Notes: generated from the sequence alone by a model not told the origin. DNA of 64,000 bases from Oxynema aestuarii AP17 (GCF_012295525.1 NZ_CP051167.1:124001-188000), one strand, 5' to 3'; numbered from the stretch's first letter, positions 26,455 to 38,481 are shown. Numbers and translations: made by a program.

Positions 26455-27021
26455 ATGTCGAGTTCAACACAAGCACGAACCTGGACCGTAGACGAATATC
26501 ATCAGATGTTACAAGCGGGCATTTTGACATCTGACGAGCGGGTTGAGTTGCTGTCTGGATCTATTTTACAAATGAGTCCTCAAGAACCTCCCCATGCAGC
26601 AACCACCCGTCGAGCCTCCCGATATCTCGATCGCCTTTTAGACAATCTGGCCGATGTCCGCACCCAACTGCCGATTACGCTTTTACCCAACTCGGAACCC
26701 GAGCCAGATATTGCGATCGTTCGCCTCGATGCCAATGCATATGGCGATCGCCATCCCGGAGTTGAGGATATCTTTTGGGCGATCGAAATTGCCGACACCA
26801 CATTACGTAAAGATCGCGAGATTAAGGCATTGGTGTACGCTCGGGCTAGAATCCGCGAATATTGGATTTTAGATGTAAACCGCCAACAAGCCTATATTTT
26901 ACGAAACCCCAACGATCGCGGCTACAGTTCTGAGGCAATTTTAACTGCTAGCGATTCGGTTTGTTCTCTGGCGTTCCCATGGCTCGATATTTCACTGTCA
27001 GAACTGTTTTTACCGCAATAG
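26455..27021 (+). CDS. Uma2 family endonuclease-like protein
   Basis: 188 residues. Uma2/DUF820 hallmarks are all present: N-terminal WTVDEYHQMLQAGILTSDERVELLSG, the PD-(D/E)xK-like core EPEPDIAIV, WAIEIADTTLRKDREIKALVYARARIREYWILD, and a C-terminal LDISLSELF. This fold is related to restriction-like nucleases. The family is greatly expanded in cyanobacteria, often near mobile DNA, and no member's cellular role is settled. It is a single gene that converges on the giant CHAT gene, 15 bp apart. Confidence 0.92.
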   Translation: MSSSTQARTWTVDEYHQMLQAGILTSDERVELLSGSILQMSPQEPPHAATTRRASRYLDRLLDNLADVRTQLPITLLPNSEPEPDIAIVRLDANAYGDRHPGVEDIFWAIEIADTTLRKDREIKALVYARARIREYWILDVNRQQAYILRNPNDRGYSSEAILTASDSVCSLAFPWLDISLSELFLPQ

Positions 27022-27036
27022 GCGGCGAGATCGCGC

Positions 27037-30000
27037 CTACCAGGGATTGCCAATGGTCGTGAACGCCGACCAATAATAAGGATGGGACAGGAGGCGATCG
27101 CCGCGATCGGCAATTTCCTCGGGTAACGGTAACTGACCCAATTCGCCAGTCCCGACTAACTGACCGTTTTCGATGCGAACCTCGCCGCGAATCATCGCCA
27201 ATTGGGCGCGCCGCAGGGCTTCCGCTTTAATCGGCGCCAAGTCTAACTGACGGTAAAACTCCGTCATCAATCCTAACGTGCCTTCATCGCTGACGTACCA
27301 GAGGGATGCCACGGCGGTTTTAACCCCGGCTTGGAATGCCAACCCCGCAAAACCCAATTCTGCCCGTTCGTCGCCGAGAGCGGTGCGACAGGCACTGAGG
27401 ACGAGCAGTTCGACTGGGGGATCGTTCCATCCCAATTCGCGTAATTGGTCTAAGCCTAATTTTGTATCCCACAACTGGATATAAGAATCCCCCGGTTCCC
27501 CGGCAGAAAATTGACCGTGGGTGGACAGGTGAATGGCGCCGAAACGTCCTTGTTGTCGTTTGTTCTTGAGATTTTCCAGGGTAAATTGTTCGTTGAGGTA
27601 ATAGTGACCGGACCATAACTCGGTGGCGATCGCCCGTAACTCGGTCGGAACTGCAGGTAGGGCGTTTTGATCGGCGAAAATAGATGCCCCCATTGCCAAA
27701 ACTTGCGTCCCTTTGACCGTTCCGTAGCGGGTATCGGTCAAGCTCAAACTGGGCATCAGGGCGACGCTGTAGCGTTCGAGGATAAAGTTATTGCCGTCGT
27801 GTAAAGCGGCGAGTGGGAGCGATCGCAAACCGGAATCCATAATAAAAACTAAGTTATCGATCGCCCTTGCGTCTAATTCCGCCGTTAACGGATCGATAAT
27901 CCAGTTGTAAAGTTGTCGCGAGGGTTCTAAATAACTGTTACTCTGACGCTTGCGGACGTTGGTAATTTCTGCTTGCAAGCGTTCAGTTGTCGCCAGAACT
28001 TGCGATCGCGTCACGCCAACGCGCGATCGCACGGCTTTTCCGTCGGTGGTGACTAAAACCAAATCTAACTCGTCCGTCCCCGGATCGGCACCGACGTAGG
28101 ACGGGACGAAGTTAACGTAAATTAACGCAGGTTTAACCCCGGTGGCGTCTTCGATGCGGTGCAGGATATTACGCGCTTGCGGCAAACTGACCGTGGGAGT
28201 TTGGGGACTGCTGGCTTGAGGATAGCCGAAATATTGCATCACTTCTGCACTAAAGGCGCGATCGATTTCGGCCATTCCCGGATCGACTTCAACCTCTGAC
28301 GATGCTTGTGGAATAAGCAGTTCGGAAGGTTCCTCGTCTGAGGATTGCTGGTTCGGGGTTTCGCCTTGCAACCCTAGGGTCACTTCGCTAGCTTGGGGAA
28401 AGGCGATCGGCGATGAGTTGTTCCTGACCCCAGTGAGGATTTGATTGACGAGTTCGGGGGTTGGATCCTGTGGCGGATCTTCGATGGTCGTTGGGGAAAT
28501 TGCGGGGGGACTGACTGATGGGGCGATCGTTGCTTGAGGAATATCCGGACCGTTGGTATGGTCTGGTGGGACCGTGGGGGGGATCGGTGAATCTGGATCG
28601 GTGGGACTGAGATTATCCGTTGGGAACTCAAGAAACGCTGTAGGTTGGAAAATTGCCCCAGTTGGCGCGATCGCGATCGGTTCTAAGGTTTTCGGTGCTT
28701 CTGGTTTGACGTCTTGCGCTTCTACAGGAGAACTTGGGGGAACGATTTCCCCAGTTGGCGCGATCGCGATCGGTTGAATTTCGGGTTGCGGTTGCGGTTG
28801 CGGTTGTGGTTGTGGTTCCGGTTCCGGTTGCGGTTGGGGTTGCGGTTGCGGTTGCGGTTGCGGTTGGGGTTGCGGTTGCGGTTGCGGTTGCGGTTCCGGT
28901 TGTGGTTCGGGTTCGGGTTCCGGTTCGGGTTCCGGTTCCGGTTCCGGAGGAAGTAGCGCCGAACTGGTTATCCCAATTTGACCGCGTGTAAAGTTGGCGG
29001 GCGGGAAAGGAATCGAGAACGGCGGTAAAATGCGATCGCCCGGGTCAGATCCGGCTAAAATGGCTCCGGCTGTTCCATTTTGGCTGGCATCGCCGATAAT
29101 AAACGGTCCGTTGGCGTCGCCGCCGTGAGCGATCGCGATCGCGCCACTCGCCGCCCCCCCTTGAGAGGACAGACTGGCGATCGTCCCGTCAATGGCGGTA
29201 AAGGTTCCGGTCACTTGCAACGAATCGGACGCCACAATTTCAATATTGCCACCGCGTCCGGTCTGACTTTCCGCCCGAATCGATTCGACTCTCACATTCT
29301 CCGGATCGATCGCCACCGATCCCGCATCGCCGGACACGGAATGGGTATCGATCGCCCCGCTTGCAGTCTCGATTTGAGCCGTGAGAGCAACATCGCCGCC
29401 ATCGCCACTATCCGCACTTGCCGTTAAATCTCCGGTAGCTATCCTGCTACTTTCTCCCGTCGCCGTCAGGGTTATCCCCCCGGCGTTTCCAGGCGATCCG
29501 CTTAAGGCGCGGGTGTCGATCTCCCCGGTCGAAATGCTCTCGGAAGCGGTCATCGTGACGTTGCCGCCGTCGCCCTCGCTACTGGATGTTATCACCTCAC
29601 GAGCGATAATTTCGGAACCTGCGGCGATCGCCACGGCCCCGCCGCCACTTGGATTGCGGGTATCGATCGCCCCGGAGAGGGACACCGCATCGCTTCGACT
29701 GTTTAAACTGACCGAACCCCCATCGGTGACAATTTCGGCGATCGCGATCGCGCCGTCGGTGTCGATGGCGAGGCGATCGGCGGTGGCGATCGCATTGAAT
29801 TGACTGTTGCCCGTTCCGGCTTGTTGTATAAACGTGTCGGCGGCGATCGTCTCAAACGCCGTCAGATCGGCGACGCTGGCGACGGTCACCTTGCCCAAAG
29901 GTGTACTCGCGCCCACCCGACCTGTAAAGGTAATATTACCGACTCCCGCATCTAGAGTGAGATCGGCGTGACCGTCGAGATTGCGCGCAAAGCGCAGGTC

Positions 30001-33000
30001 GCCCCCAGAGGTTTGTAAGATCGTATTTCCGGTTAAGTCCACGCGATCGTTATAGGTTTGTCCGGCGGTTCCGGTCGTGGCGATCGTTGCGGCGAGTTCG
30101 GTTTGTCCCGGACTGTCCGTACTGAGTTCGGCGGCGCGAATCTCGCCGTTTAAGCGGGTGGTTCCGCTACTGTAGGCGCGCAACATGCCTAATGGCGAAT
30201 TGCCGGGAGTGATGGCGAGGGAAAGATCCCCCGTTCCCGCTTGTAAGGTCAAATTGTGAGACCCCTGCAAGGCTCCCGTTAGCTCGATGTCGGCGTTTCC
30301 GCTTCCGGTGGCGATCGTGATATTATTTTGTAAGGTTATTGTCGCATCGGATCGTCCGAGGGTGATATTTTGGTCTTCCGTGCGAAGGTTGCTATTGAGG
30401 GTAATTTCAGCCGCGTTTAAGGTCAAGCTGGCGTCGTCGATTCCTGCGAGAAATCCATCGATCGAAATGGTTCCCGAGGGAGATTGCAAGCGAGTCGGAT
30501 CGGCGAACGTCACGCCATTGAGGGCGATCGCGATCGCGCCGCTTCCGTCGCTGCGTCCCACGGTCAGATTGGCAAAACCATCGGCGATCGCCTCTAAATC
30601 TGCGGTCGTCAACGTGAGAGCATCGGGAAGGTTGGCAGTAGGGTTGATGTGGATGGCGCGATCGCCGTCGTGGGGTTGAATTAACAGGGTTCCACCCGCA
30701 CTTTGTATGGAAGCGATGCCGCCGTTGAGGTCGATTTCGTTGCCCGTCAGGGTCAGATTGGCGTTATTGTTAGCGGCGATCGGGCCGTTAATGGTTAAGG
30801 TATTGGCTGCATCTAGGGCGATCGCCCCTCCGGTTCCTGAAGACCAGGAAGAGGTATCAATTTCGCCTGTTGTCAGATTGCCCCGATCGCTGGTTATTGT
30901 AATCGAACCACTGCCGATTTCTCCAGAAGTAGAAAGATAATCGGTTTGTAAATTGTTGGCAGAATTAATAATGAGATTGCCGCCCGTTCCTGCCACTGAA
31001 AATGTTTCAATCCATCCAGTATTTACCGTGCCATTATCGCTAGTCATTTCGACATTGCCACCGCTTGTTTCTCCATAGGCGGCAATGTTTTCAGTTGCCA
31101 TATCTCCATAGGCGCTTAAGGCGATCGCCCCTCCGGTTCCCGAGTTAGAAAACGATTCGATTAAAAGGGTTGTTAGCGTGCCATTATCGCTATCAATTTC
31201 GACAGTCCCACCGCTTATTTCGCCGTAACTTGCGATTTGTTCGGTTAAAATATCTCCATAGGCGTTCAAGGCGATCGCGCCTCCGGTTCCCGACTCGGAA
31301 AAAGCATCGATCCAAGTCGTGGTAATCCCGCCATTATTGCTAGTAATTTTAACATCTCCCGCTTCTGCTGGGCTGTAGGTTAACAGTTCTTGGGTTGAAA
31401 TATCTGCGTTAGCGCTTAAAGCGATCGTCCCTCCGGTTCCGGTCGTTGAAGAACTATCGATCTTTTCGATATTTATTGCTCCCGCGATCGCCTCTAAATT
31501 AATACTTCCTCCCGAACCTGTCGTACTATCCGTACTCACTGCCGAACTATTTAAACTTCCATCAATCGTAATTCCATCGGTTGCCGTAATGTCGATATTT
31601 CCCCCATTATTCGCTATTCCTAAAAAGCTTTCTGCATGACTGTCAATCCCTCCGAGACGGACAACTCCATTCGTGGCAGAAATTGTAATATTTCCGCCGT
31701 CGAACGCATCGCCTTCAGCAAAAACTGAGGAATCTAATTGTTTGTCTGGAGGAAACTCCGACAGGTTGATAATACTGCTATTAGTTGCAGTTAACGCGAT
31801 CGCACCCCCACTTCCCGCCATTCCTTCCGAGTCGGAAGTCGATCGAATCGATGACCAAAGATTAATATCACCGTCAACCGTAGTTAACGTTATATCTCCT
31901 CCATTTCCTGCTTCGAGTTGTCCGTGAGAAAAAGATTCGACATCAGCCATAAGATTCAAGCCATTGGTAGCACTGATGCGAATTTCTCCCCCATTTCCAG
32001 CATTTTGATAAGCTTCGGAACTAGAATCGAGATCCATCACCGCGATCGCCCCATTCGTAGCCGTCAGCTCGATCTTGCCACCATTTCCTGAATTCACACC
32101 CCCATAAGAAGATGCATTCAGATTTCCTAGGCTAGTTGTAATATCGCCATTCTCGGCAGTTAAGGTAATATTTCCAGCATTATTGGCATCTCCTTCCGAC
32201 TCAGACATCGAGGTAATATTTATCGTGTCAATATTGCCAGCGATCGCCGTTAAAACGATGTCACCACCGTTTCCCGCTTCTTCATATTGATTACTAGAAC
32301 TGGAATCGAGATCGCCAACGTTTAAATTGCCATGAGTTGCCGTAATTTTGATATTTCCCCCATCAGTTAGGAACGATAACGTAGAAGTATCGATCGCCCC
32401 AGTGGTGACATTCGCACCAGAAATATCAATATCGACGGCTTCAGCTTGAATGTCATCTCCTTGAGTGGAAAAATCACCCACTCCGTCACCATCGCTGTCG
32501 GCATTTACAGATAGCAACCCTTCCGGAACTCCACCATCTGGGGTGACAATTTGTAAGGCAAGATCTTCAGAACCATCGAGGGTAATTCCGTCTGTCGCTT
32601 CGAGACGAACTTCTCCATTCAGATCTAATGGTCCAGTTTCAATTAAACCGCTAGAAATGTTGCCATTATTTGCACTCACATTAATCGAACCACCCAGACC
32701 ATCTGAGGTAGTTGTATTGAAGCTACCCAAGGAAATATCCCCATTATTACTGGTAATTTCAATATTTCCCGCCCCAGTTGAACCGGAAGTATCTAGATAG
32801 TCGGTTGCCGTAATATTACCATTTGTGGTCAGGGCGATCGCGCCACCCGTTCCCGACATGGATGATGCATCAATCGAGGTTATCGTAACAGTTCCATCAC
32901 TGGTAATTTCAATCGTTCCACCACTATTTTTTCCTACAGTAAAAAGCTGTTCTATAACAATATCCTGAGTAGCATATAGGGAAATTGCCCCACCATTTCC

Positions 33001-35037
33001 CACCGATCCAGAAGATGCATCAATTGTAGCTGTTGTGATTTTGCCGTTATTACTAATAACTGTAAGATTTCCACCCCCAGTTTCACTAGAACTATCAAGA
33101 TTACCCGTTACTGTAATATTCGCCGTTTGATTCAACAAACGAATATCGCCCCCAATTCCGATGGTTGCAGGTGTTTGAATTCCCGCAGGATCTGCGATGG
33201 AACCGATCGCAATTCCATTGCGCCCGTCCAAAGTTACCCCACCTTGACCCGCCGTAATTTGTCCGGTCGAAATTGACCCGCCGGGAAGGGAAAGATCGGG
33301 AAAATATTGATTAGTTAAAAAAGCTTGTCCACCATTGTTAATCGTAATATCTCCGATCGCGATATTCGCACTCGTTCCCGTTCCCCCGGTTCCCGGAGGT
33401 CCCGGCGTAAACCCGGGTGGAGTGGCGGGGGTCAGACCCGGGGTTCCATAAGCGGTGGTTCCGGCGCGAATGTCGAGGGTCGCTTGCGTACTCCCATCGA
33501 TGGCGACGACGGTGGTTCCGTCGGAGAGAGTGACGTTTTCCTGAAGGGAGTTGGCGGCGGTATCGGTTCCGTTAATCGTGACGCCTCCGGTAATGGTCAC
33601 GCTTCCCCCGGCCAAAATATGTAAAGATGCACCCGTATAACTCTCGAAACTCACATCGCCACTCGCACGAACGATCGGGTCTTGAGGACTGAATAAGCTG
33701 CCTAAATTGCCGTCGGGGCGTTCGATGCGGAAATTGCCGCCTGTGGAGTAATGGGCGTCCCCTCCCACGGGATTGGGCGATCGCACGATCGAATCGCCGC
33801 CGGAAAATAAGCCACTGTCGGGATGGTTCAAAATCGCCAGGTCGATCGCGCGATCGCCTTGCAGTAAAAGCACTCCGCCACTTTGCACGATCGCCGGATC
33901 CGTAGCGCGATCGCGCATTCGCAAGGTATCCCCCGCCCTCAAGCTCAGATCGCCCGTACTTTGTAGGTTCGCACTCTCTAAAATCAAGTGATGACGGGCA
34001 TCGAAACGGCTATTGTGAGATAAAATAGCAACCGACTCGGGATTCGGCGAAGGGGGAGCGATCGCCAGATCGCCGCGATCGATCGTGATTCCCGATCCGG
34101 TTAAGGCGATCGTTCCGTCGGGATTGACCGTCATTTGACTGGCGTGACTTCCACCCCCACTCAACAATTTCGGGACATCCGTCGCCCCCAACTCGCCTAA
34201 CCCATTTCCATCTATTTCTAAACTGAGTAAATGTCCCGGTTGAGTCAGTCGAATCGTACTTTCTCCGGGAACGGCGACTAGGGTAATTTCTCCCCCGGGC
34301 GCCGACAAAATCCCTGCGTTGACAATTGCGCCCGCCAATAAACCGAGTTGGTGACCTTCTGGAACACTCAACTGTCCAAAATTGGCGATCGCCCGAGGGA
34401 ATGGGTCGAAAAAAAACGCTGTCGGCGTACCGACTAAATCCGCGTAATTATTGGCGCCCCAAACGTCAAACCAACCCGTTTCAAAACCAATTTTGCTCGC
34501 CGTCGTCGCCGTAAAGTCTCCGGGAACGTTTAAACGGGCATCGGGTCCGAAAACGATCCCGGCGGGATTGGTTAAAAACAGGTTAGACGACCCCCCAGAA
34601 ACTTGGATTAAACCGTCAATGAAAGAGACTTGTCCTCCGGTCACTCGTCCTAAAATGTTTTCAATTTCTGGTAAGGTTTGAAAGTTGGCTATTTCCCCCG
34701 TATCGAGTCCGAAGTCTTGGAAGGAGTGAAATAAGTTAGTTCCATCCTCCGATCGCCGTCCTCCCGTAATTTCATAGCGGTTTCCCTCTGGCGTTACGGC
34801 GGTTCCCGTACCATCCGCCGCCGGGACGATCGACTGGGCGATCGCTGGCGAATTCGCTATCAAAATGGTAAGGCTGGGATACAATAAGCTAAAAAGAATT
34901 AAAAAGCGTAAAAAAGTGTTGTTTTTTGTTTTTTTTATTCTTTTTTCAGTTAAGGTGCGATCGCCGATCGTTTTAAATGAGGTCAATGACTCGTCTAAAT
35001 CCCCACAAGCCATTGATGGAAAACTCCGAGCGTTCAT
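27037..35037 (-). CDS. Giant haemagglutinin-type (TPS) protein fused to a CHAT protease domain
   Basis: 2666 residues. ATG 35037 has AGGGGGG 7 bases upstream. A long basic N-region precedes a signal segment [20 protein letters not shown], cleaved near AIAQ. Residues ~70-330 match the filamentous-haemagglutinin/TPS secretion domain ([39 protein letters not shown]). Residues ~480-1950 are beta-helix-type repeats with recurring GTGGAIAL and ITSNNG motifs. A Pro-Glu/Pro-Gln tract covers about 2027-2082. The C-terminal CHAT domain (about 2350-2666) has H2507 in HLSTHGQF and C2550 in LSACRTALG. The TPS domain implies export through a TpsB pore, but no tpsB gene is in the window. The combination suggests a surface-displayed or released protease; this is inference from the domains. 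Confidence 0.9.
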   Translation of the reverse strand: MNARSFPSMACGDLDESLTSFKTIGDRTLTEKRIKKTKNNTFLRFLILFSLLYPSLTILIANSPAIAQSIVPAADGTGTAVTPEGNRYEITGGRRSEDGTNLFHSFQDFGLDTGEIANFQTLPEIENILGRVTGGQVSFIDGLIQVSGGSSNLFLTNPAGIVFGPDARLNVPGDFTATTASKIGFETGWFDVWGANNYADLVGTPTAFFFDPFPRAIANFGQLSVPEGHQLGLLAGAIVNAGILSAPGGEITLVAVPGESTIRLTQPGHLLSLEIDGNGLGELGATDVPKLLSGGGSHASQMTVNPDGTIALTGSGITIDRGDLAIAPPSPNPESVAILSHNSRFDARHHLILESANLQSTGDLSLRAGDTLRMRDRATDPAIVQSGGVLLLQGDRAIDLAILNHPDSGLFSGGDSIVRSPNPVGGDAHYSTGGNFRIERPDGNLGSLFSPQDPIVRASGDVSFESYTGASLHILAGGSVTITGGVTINGTDTAANSLQENVTLSDGTTVVAIDGSTQATLDIRAGTTAYGTPGLTPATPPGFTPGPPGTGGTGTSANIAIGDITINNGGQAFLTNQYFPDLSLPGGSISTGQITAGQGGVTLDGRNGIAIGSIADPAGIQTPATIGIGGDIRLLNQTANITVTGNLDSSSETGGGNLTVISNNGKITTATIDASSGSVGNGGAISLYATQDIVIEQLFTVGKNSGGTIEITSDGTVTITSIDASSMSGTGGAIALTTNGNITATDYLDTSGSTGAGNIEITSNNGDISLGSFNTTTSDGLGGSINVSANNGNISSGLIETGPLDLNGEVRLEATDGITLDGSEDLALQIVTPDGGVPEGLLSVNADSDGDGVGDFSTQGDDIQAEAVDIDISGANVTTGAIDTSTLSFLTDGGNIKITATHGNLNVGDLDSSSSNQYEEAGNGGDIVLTAIAGNIDTINITSMSESEGDANNAGNITLTAENGDITTSLGNLNASSYGGVNSGNGGKIELTATNGAIAVMDLDSSSEAYQNAGNGGEIRISATNGLNLMADVESFSHGQLEAGNGGDITLTTVDGDINLWSSIRSTSDSEGMAGSGGAIALTATNSSIINLSEFPPDKQLDSSVFAEGDAFDGGNITISATNGVVRLGGIDSHAESFLGIANNGGNIDITATDGITIDGSLNSSAVSTDSTTGSGGSINLEAIAGAINIEKIDSSSTTGTGGTIALSANADISTQELLTYSPAEAGDVKITSNNGGITTTWIDAFSESGTGGAIALNAYGDILTEQIASYGEISGGTVEIDSDNGTLTTLLIESFSNSGTGGAIALSAYGDMATENIAAYGETSGGNVEMTSDNGTVNTGWIETFSVAGTGGNLIINSANNLQTDYLSTSGEIGSGSITITSDRGNLTTGEIDTSSWSSGTGGAIALDAANTLTINGPIAANNNANLTLTGNEIDLNGGIASIQSAGGTLLIQPHDGDRAIHINPTANLPDALTLTTADLEAIADGFANLTVGRSDGSGAIAIALNGVTFADPTRLQSPSGTISIDGFLAGIDDASLTLNAAEITLNSNLRTEDQNITLGRSDATITLQNNITIATGSGNADIELTGALQGSHNLTLQAGTGDLSLAITPGNSPLGMLRAYSSGTTRLNGEIRAAELSTDSPGQTELAATIATTGTAGQTYNDRVDLTGNTILQTSGGDLRFARNLDGHADLTLDAGVGNITFTGRVGASTPLGKVTVASVADLTAFETIAADTFIQQAGTGNSQFNAIATADRLAIDTDGAIAIAEIVTDGGSVSLNSRSDAVSLSGAIDTRNPSGGGAVAIAAGSEIIAREVITSSSEGDGGNVTMTASESISTGEIDTRALSGSPGNAGGITLTATGESSRIATGDLTASADSGDGGDVALTAQIETASGAIDTHSVSGDAGSVAIDPENVRVESIRAESQTGRGGNIEIVASDSLQVTGTFTAIDGTIASLSSQGGAASGAIAIAHGGDANGPFIIGDASQNGTAGAILAGSDPGDRILPPFSIPFPPANFTRGQIGITSSALLPPEPEPEPEPEPEPEPQPEPQPQPQPQPQPQPQPQPQPQPQPEPEPQPQPQPQPQPEIQPIAIAPTGEIVPPSSPVEAQDVKPEAPKTLEPIAIAPTGAIFQPTAFLEFPTDNLSPTDPDSPIPPTVPPDHTNGPDIPQATIAPSVSPPAISPTTIEDPPQDPTPELVNQILTGVRNNSSPIAFPQASEVTLGLQGETPNQQSSDEEPSELLIPQASSEVEVDPGMAEIDRAFSAEVMQYFGYPQASSPQTPTVSLPQARNILHRIEDATGVKPALIYVNFVPSYVGADPGTDELDLVLVTTDGKAVRSRVGVTRSQVLATTERLQAEITNVRKRQSNSYLEPSRQLYNWIIDPLTAELDARAIDNLVFIMDSGLRSLPLAALHDGNNFILERYSVALMPSLSLTDTRYGTVKGTQVLAMGASIFADQNALPAVPTELRAIATELWSGHYYLNEQFTLENLKNKRQQGRFGAIHLSTHGQFSAGEPGDSYIQLWDTKLGLDQLRELGWNDPPVELLVLSACRTALGDERAELGFAGLAFQAGVKTAVASLWYVSDEGTLGLMTEFYRQLDLAPIKAEALRRAQLAMIRGEVRIENGQLVGTGELGQLPLPEEIADRGDRLLSHPYYWSAFTTIGNPW
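28790..28955. repeat. Low-complexity Pro-Glu/Pro-Gln coding tract
   Basis: Short tandem hexamers such as GGTTGC and GGTTCC (plus strand) encode about 55 residues of alternating Pro with Glu or Gln on the minus strand. It forms a rigid linker between the repeat region and the CHAT part of the giant protein. Length variation by slippage is likely. Confidence 0.95.
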
Positions 35038-35471
35038 TGCCGTTCCCCCCTACTGGCATGGCTTCATTCGCTCCGATCGAAAAATGTTAAAGTTATTCAA
35101 TTTTTATCTTTCTTTTCCAGTATCTCATCGAGGGTCTTATATTTCGGGCGATCGCAATGTTTTTTTACAGGTCAATGCCGTCTTACTCTTGCTCGAATTA
35201 GGGCGATCGAAATCAAGGACGACCCCGACCATTTGAGCGGAGATCTGTTGGCGATCGCGCCATCGGCGATCGGGGAGGTCTCCCCTCCCTAGAACTTTCT
35301 CAAAAATATGAAGTTTTTTAAACACAAAGCAATAATTTATGACTAAAAAAGACAGCAAATTTTACGCATTGTAAATTTAGCAAAAATCCAGATCGCAATT
35401 CGTTTAAACTGTCCGGAAAGTTGGTGACTTATTCTGAAAATAAACAAATAATCAATCACTTCTATTGAAAG
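35038..35471. promoter_or_regulatory. Divergent AT-rich promoter region
   Basis: 434 bp between the giant CHAT gene (left) and the amidase gene (right). It is AT-rich, especially 35295-35400, as expected for two promoters. I see no well-spaced consensus promoter pair or clear operator. Confidence 0.4.
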
Positions 35472-36749
35472 ATGGATCCAAAAACCTATCAATTCGACTT
35501 ACCGGGCGATCGCCGTCCGCAAAACGCGACAGTTCCCGAACGCTGGTATCCGGGAATTCGGGACTACTGGAGTCAATGTACCTCACAACGAGACTACCAC
35601 CCAATCGAAGGGATCCGGGCGATCGTCATTCACGCCACGGCGGGATCGAGTTCGGAAGGCGCCGTCTCGGTCATGCGCGACGGACGGGCCAGTTTTCACT
35701 GGTTAGTACCCGACGAAGACGAAGCGCAACACGGTAAAATCGTGTGGGCGTGTGCGCCAGAAACCCTTGCTGCGTGGCACGTTCGCAATGCTTGCTCCCA
35801 TCCCGACGTTTGGGACGGCCATCCAAAAGTCAACCACTGGTCCCTGGGGATCGAAGTGGTCAACACCCAACGCAGCAGCGATCGCTTTTCCGATTGGCAG
35901 GTGGAAGCCACGGCACAGATCGTGCGCTATTGCTGGGCGAAATATCCCAACCTCAAGCACGTTGTTTCTCACGCTAAGCTCGACCCCGATCGCCGCCACG
36001 ATCCCGGCGAACTCTTCCCCTGGGATCGGTTTAAAGAATTGGTTTTGAACGGGAAAGAAGAAGCGGTCGATGCGATAGTCGGGGAAGCGACCCCCGCCGA
36101 TCGCATCGAAAATCCGACCACGGCGGGCTGTTGTACCGTCGAAAGCGGCGATCGCGGGGCGAAAGCGATCGCTAACGTGCCGTACTTCTCCCAACTCGAC
36201 AACGAACTCGAACCTTATGCATCGTGTAATGTCACTTCGTTGGCGATGTGCTTGGCGGCGTTCGGAGTGCGATCGCCCGTAGCTCACCAACAGCTCGAAG
36301 ATTGGCTGTTTCGGCGGGCTCAAACCCTCGGGTGCAGCCGCTTCTCGACCGCCGGACTCAAACAACTCGCCGAGGACCGTCCCGGGATTCGCGACGATTT
36401 CACCAGCGAAGGGAGTCTCGCCGATATCCGACGGGCGATCGACGAGGGTAAACTCTGTATCGTCCACGGCTATTTTACCGCGCCGGGACATATTATCGTC
36501 ATCAAGGGATACGACCAAAAAGGGTTTATCGTCAACGACCCTTACGGGCAGTGGTTCCCCTGGTATTACAAAACGAACGATGCTTCAAGTCCGAACGAAG
36601 GCGAAAACCAGCATTATTCCTGCAAGGCGATCGCCTCGTGTTGCGACAGTTGGAGCTTTGGCGAAGCGCAAGTATGCTACCGTAGCATGACGCCGGAAGA
36701 GGCGGAAAGCAGCCGCACGATTTGGTTGCACCGCATCTACAAAGTGTAA
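35472..36749 (+). CDS. N-acetylmuramoyl-L-alanine amidase fused to a C39-like peptidase domain
   Basis: 425 residues. The first half is an Amidase_2-type zinc amidase: AIVIHATAGSSSEG (H54), SFHWLVPDE, HSWGIEVVN-like NHWSLGIEVVN, and HVVSHAKLDPDRRHDPG, with the metal His and Asp. It cleaves the bond between muramic acid and L-Ala. The second half (about 237-425) is a C39_2-type papain-like domain: VPYFSQLDNELEPYASCNVTS with a Cys, then GHIIVIKGYDQKGFIVNDPYG with His and Asp. Two wall- or peptide-cutting domains in one chain are unusual, and no signal peptide is visible. It faces, tail to tail, a muramidase-like gene 1 bp away, so the locus carries glycan, amide and peptide cutting activities. 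Confidence 0.85.
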   Translation: MDPKTYQFDLPGDRRPQNATVPERWYPGIRDYWSQCTSQRDYHPIEGIRAIVIHATAGSSSEGAVSVMRDGRASFHWLVPDEDEAQHGKIVWACAPETLAAWHVRNACSHPDVWDGHPKVNHWSLGIEVVNTQRSSDRFSDWQVEATAQIVRYCWAKYPNLKHVVSHAKLDPDRRHDPGELFPWDRFKELVLNGKEEAVDAIVGEATPADRIENPTTAGCCTVESGDRGAKAIANVPYFSQLDNELEPYASCNVTSLAMCLAAFGVRSPVAHQQLEDWLFRRAQTLGCSRFSTAGLKQLAEDRPGIRDDFTSEGSLADIRRAIDEGKLCIVHGYFTAPGHIIVIKGYDQKGFIVNDPYGQWFPWYYKTNDASSPNEGENQHYSCKAIASCCDSWSFGEAQVCYRSMTPEEAESSRTIWLHRIYKV

Positions 36750-36750
36750 A

Positions 36751-37443
36751 TTAAGTCTGCGATCGAGAACTGCGAGCCGTTCCTAACTCCTCGTCTAACA
36801 TTTCCCAGTAAATTTCAAAGAGGTAGGGAGTCATCGAATTGCGCTCGATCCCGTAACTGAGACTCGTCCAGGTTCCCGAGAGCAACCAAAACACCTCGTC
36901 TAAGTTCCCTTGGCGCAACAGGGCCGGAATATCCGCCCCCCACGCGGCGCGATCGCTCAACCAGCGATGAACCACCCGGTCTTGATATTCCGGTTCAAAA
37001 CTGTAGGAGATCCAGAACAAAAAGTGGGACGGATCCGGGTGATAGCGATCGGCCACCTCTAGCCACGTCGTGGTAATGAACTGATAGCGTCCGGCGGCGG
37101 TAGTACAGTCCCCCCAGTTCGGGCCGGAGACGATCGGAATACATCGATCCGGATGCTCGCTGAGGTCGTCGATGTACTCGCCGCCGTAGAGTACCGCGTA
37201 GGGGCGCCTGACATTCGATTCGCTGGCGGAAATCGTCCGCATGAGGGCGCGCACGTAAGGATCGCCCCCCTCCATGACTAGGGGGGCGATTTCGCCGTCA
37301 AAGGGTTCGAGGCGATCGCGACGATCGCCCTGGCAGTATTGCAAAGCTAAGAGTAAGGCGCTGGCGGCTATGCCTAACAGCGCCATTTGCTTGAATTTTT
37401 GCCAATTGAGGGTTTTTTCCACCCGTGGGACTTCCTCCGTCAA
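36751..37443 (-). CDS. Membrane-anchored muramidase-like protein (lambda endolysin/GH104-type)
   Basis: 230 residues from TTG 37443, which is 2 bp after the SDR stop; a GTG 7 codons later, preceded by GGAGG, is an alternative start. A membrane segment MALLGIAASALLLALQYC (about 18-35) anchors the protein. The outer domain has RTISASESNVRRPYAVLYGGEYIDDLSEHPDR, AAGRYQFITTTWLEVA and LLSGTWTSLSYGI, the arrangement of lambda-R-type transglycosylases (Glu in the SES region, GG...HP, AGRYQ). It should cut the glycan strand of peptidoglycan. Phage origin is possible, but no other phage gene is nearby. It is co-oriented with, and directly follows, the SDR gene. Confidence 0.75.
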   Translation of the reverse strand: MTEEVPRVEKTLNWQKFKQMALLGIAASALLLALQYCQGDRRDRLEPFDGEIAPLVMEGGDPYVRALMRTISASESNVRRPYAVLYGGEYIDDLSEHPDRCIPIVSGPNWGDCTTAAGRYQFITTTWLEVADRYHPDPSHFLFWISYSFEPEYQDRVVHRWLSDRAAWGADIPALLRQGNLDEVFWLLSGTWTSLSYGIERNSMTPYLFEIYWEMLDEELGTARSSRSQT

Positions 37444-37445
37444 GA

Positions 37446-38114
37446 TTACTCAGAAGCGGCTACCCCAGCAAATAACTCGGCCAACGGGCGATCGGGCGCC
37501 TCCAAACGAGTGACAATTTCCACGATCTTATTGTACGATTCCACCTGAAACAGCGCTTCAACACAAGTTTCGGCGACTTTTTGGCGCGGGATGCTCCCTT
37601 CAAACAAAGTATCCGCCGACGACATGACGATCGCCTCGGGGGTTTCGTCGTTACGCAAGCCTCCCGGACGGACGATCGTGTAGGTCAGACCGCTTTGCTG
37701 TAGGTACTGCTCCGCTTGTTTTTTCCAGACGAGAATCAACCAGAAAAGGTTCAACGGGTGAAAGAGGCGCGACACGCACAAGGAAGAAACGAGGACGAAA
37801 TGCTCGATCCCTTGGGTTTTGGCGACATCGACGAGGTTTTTCGTCCCTTCGTAATCGACCAGATACGGTTCGGTAAAATTCAAGCTGGGTTTGGCCCCCG
37901 TAGCGCACAACAGTACGGTAGAATCGGCGATCGCCTCGGCTAACTTATCCCGATTTAAAACATCGCCGACGACCAACTCCGCTTGGGGGGGTAACAGTTG
38001 GCGACCGAGTTCGAGATTGCGGACTAAAGCGCGCACGGGGATGTCGCGATCGACCAATTGTTGGACGATCCGACGTCCGGTTTCTCCGGTGGCTCCGGCT
38101 ACAAATGCTTTCAC
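37446..38114 (-). CDS. Atypical SDR / NmrA-like NAD(P)-binding protein
   Basis: GTG start; 222 residues. The N-terminal Rossmann motif AGATGETGRRIVQQL is the GxxGxxG form of atypical SDRs. VRALVRN gives an NADP-preferring basic residue; DVLNRDKL, LLCATGAKPS, FVLVSSLCVSR and TIVRPGGLRND follow in family order. No classical YxxxK is seen; FWLILVWKKQAEQYL takes its place, so a dehydrogenase activity is uncertain. In cyanobacteria and plastids relatives act in photosystem assembly or pigment metabolism. It is the first gene of a likely two-gene operon with the muramidase-like gene. Confidence 0.85.
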   Translation of the reverse strand: MKAFVAGATGETGRRIVQQLVDRDIPVRALVRNLELGRQLLPPQAELVVGDVLNRDKLAEAIADSTVLLCATGAKPSLNFTEPYLVDYEGTKNLVDVAKTQGIEHFVLVSSLCVSRLFHPLNLFWLILVWKKQAEQYLQQSGLTYTIVRPGGLRNDETPEAIVMSSADTLFEGSIPRQKVAETCVEALFQVESYNKIVEIVTRLEAPDRPLAELFAGVAASE

Positions 38115-38481
38115 GGATTTATGGTTCCTGACCGATTGAGTGGGTTACTATCCAAAATACGGTGTCAAGCCGGAGCGATCGACCCCTGACTCGATCTTAA
38201 TCAAGTTCGATACCCTCATTTCGCCGTTGCTACGTTGATCTCGATCGCCAAACTCGGGATAGCTCGAACACAGTGGGGTTGCCGATTTCGGTTTACGATC
38301 GCAGTTAAATCCATCTTGTCGGATTTTACCAAACGCGCGATCGTCAAGTTTTTGCCACAAATTATCGCGAAATTACGGAGATCCGAGCCGATGGCAACAC
38401 GTTAAGGTAGAAACAAGTAGGGTTAGGTGAAATCTGTCGAGCGGGTTTGCCACGATTCATTTAAGGTAGGGAATAGGGTTT
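38115..38481. promoter_or_regulatory. Divergent intergenic region
   Basis: 367 bp between the leftward SDR gene and the rightward DUF1997 gene. It must contain both promoters. I see no clear inverted repeat or consensus promoter pair and no gene. Confidence 0.35.

Noticed and set aside
28714-28991. Plus-strand frames of repeated Leu-Arg or Val-Ala text
   Set aside because: Produced by reading the Pro-Glu/Gln coding tract of the giant CHAT gene in the wrong direction.
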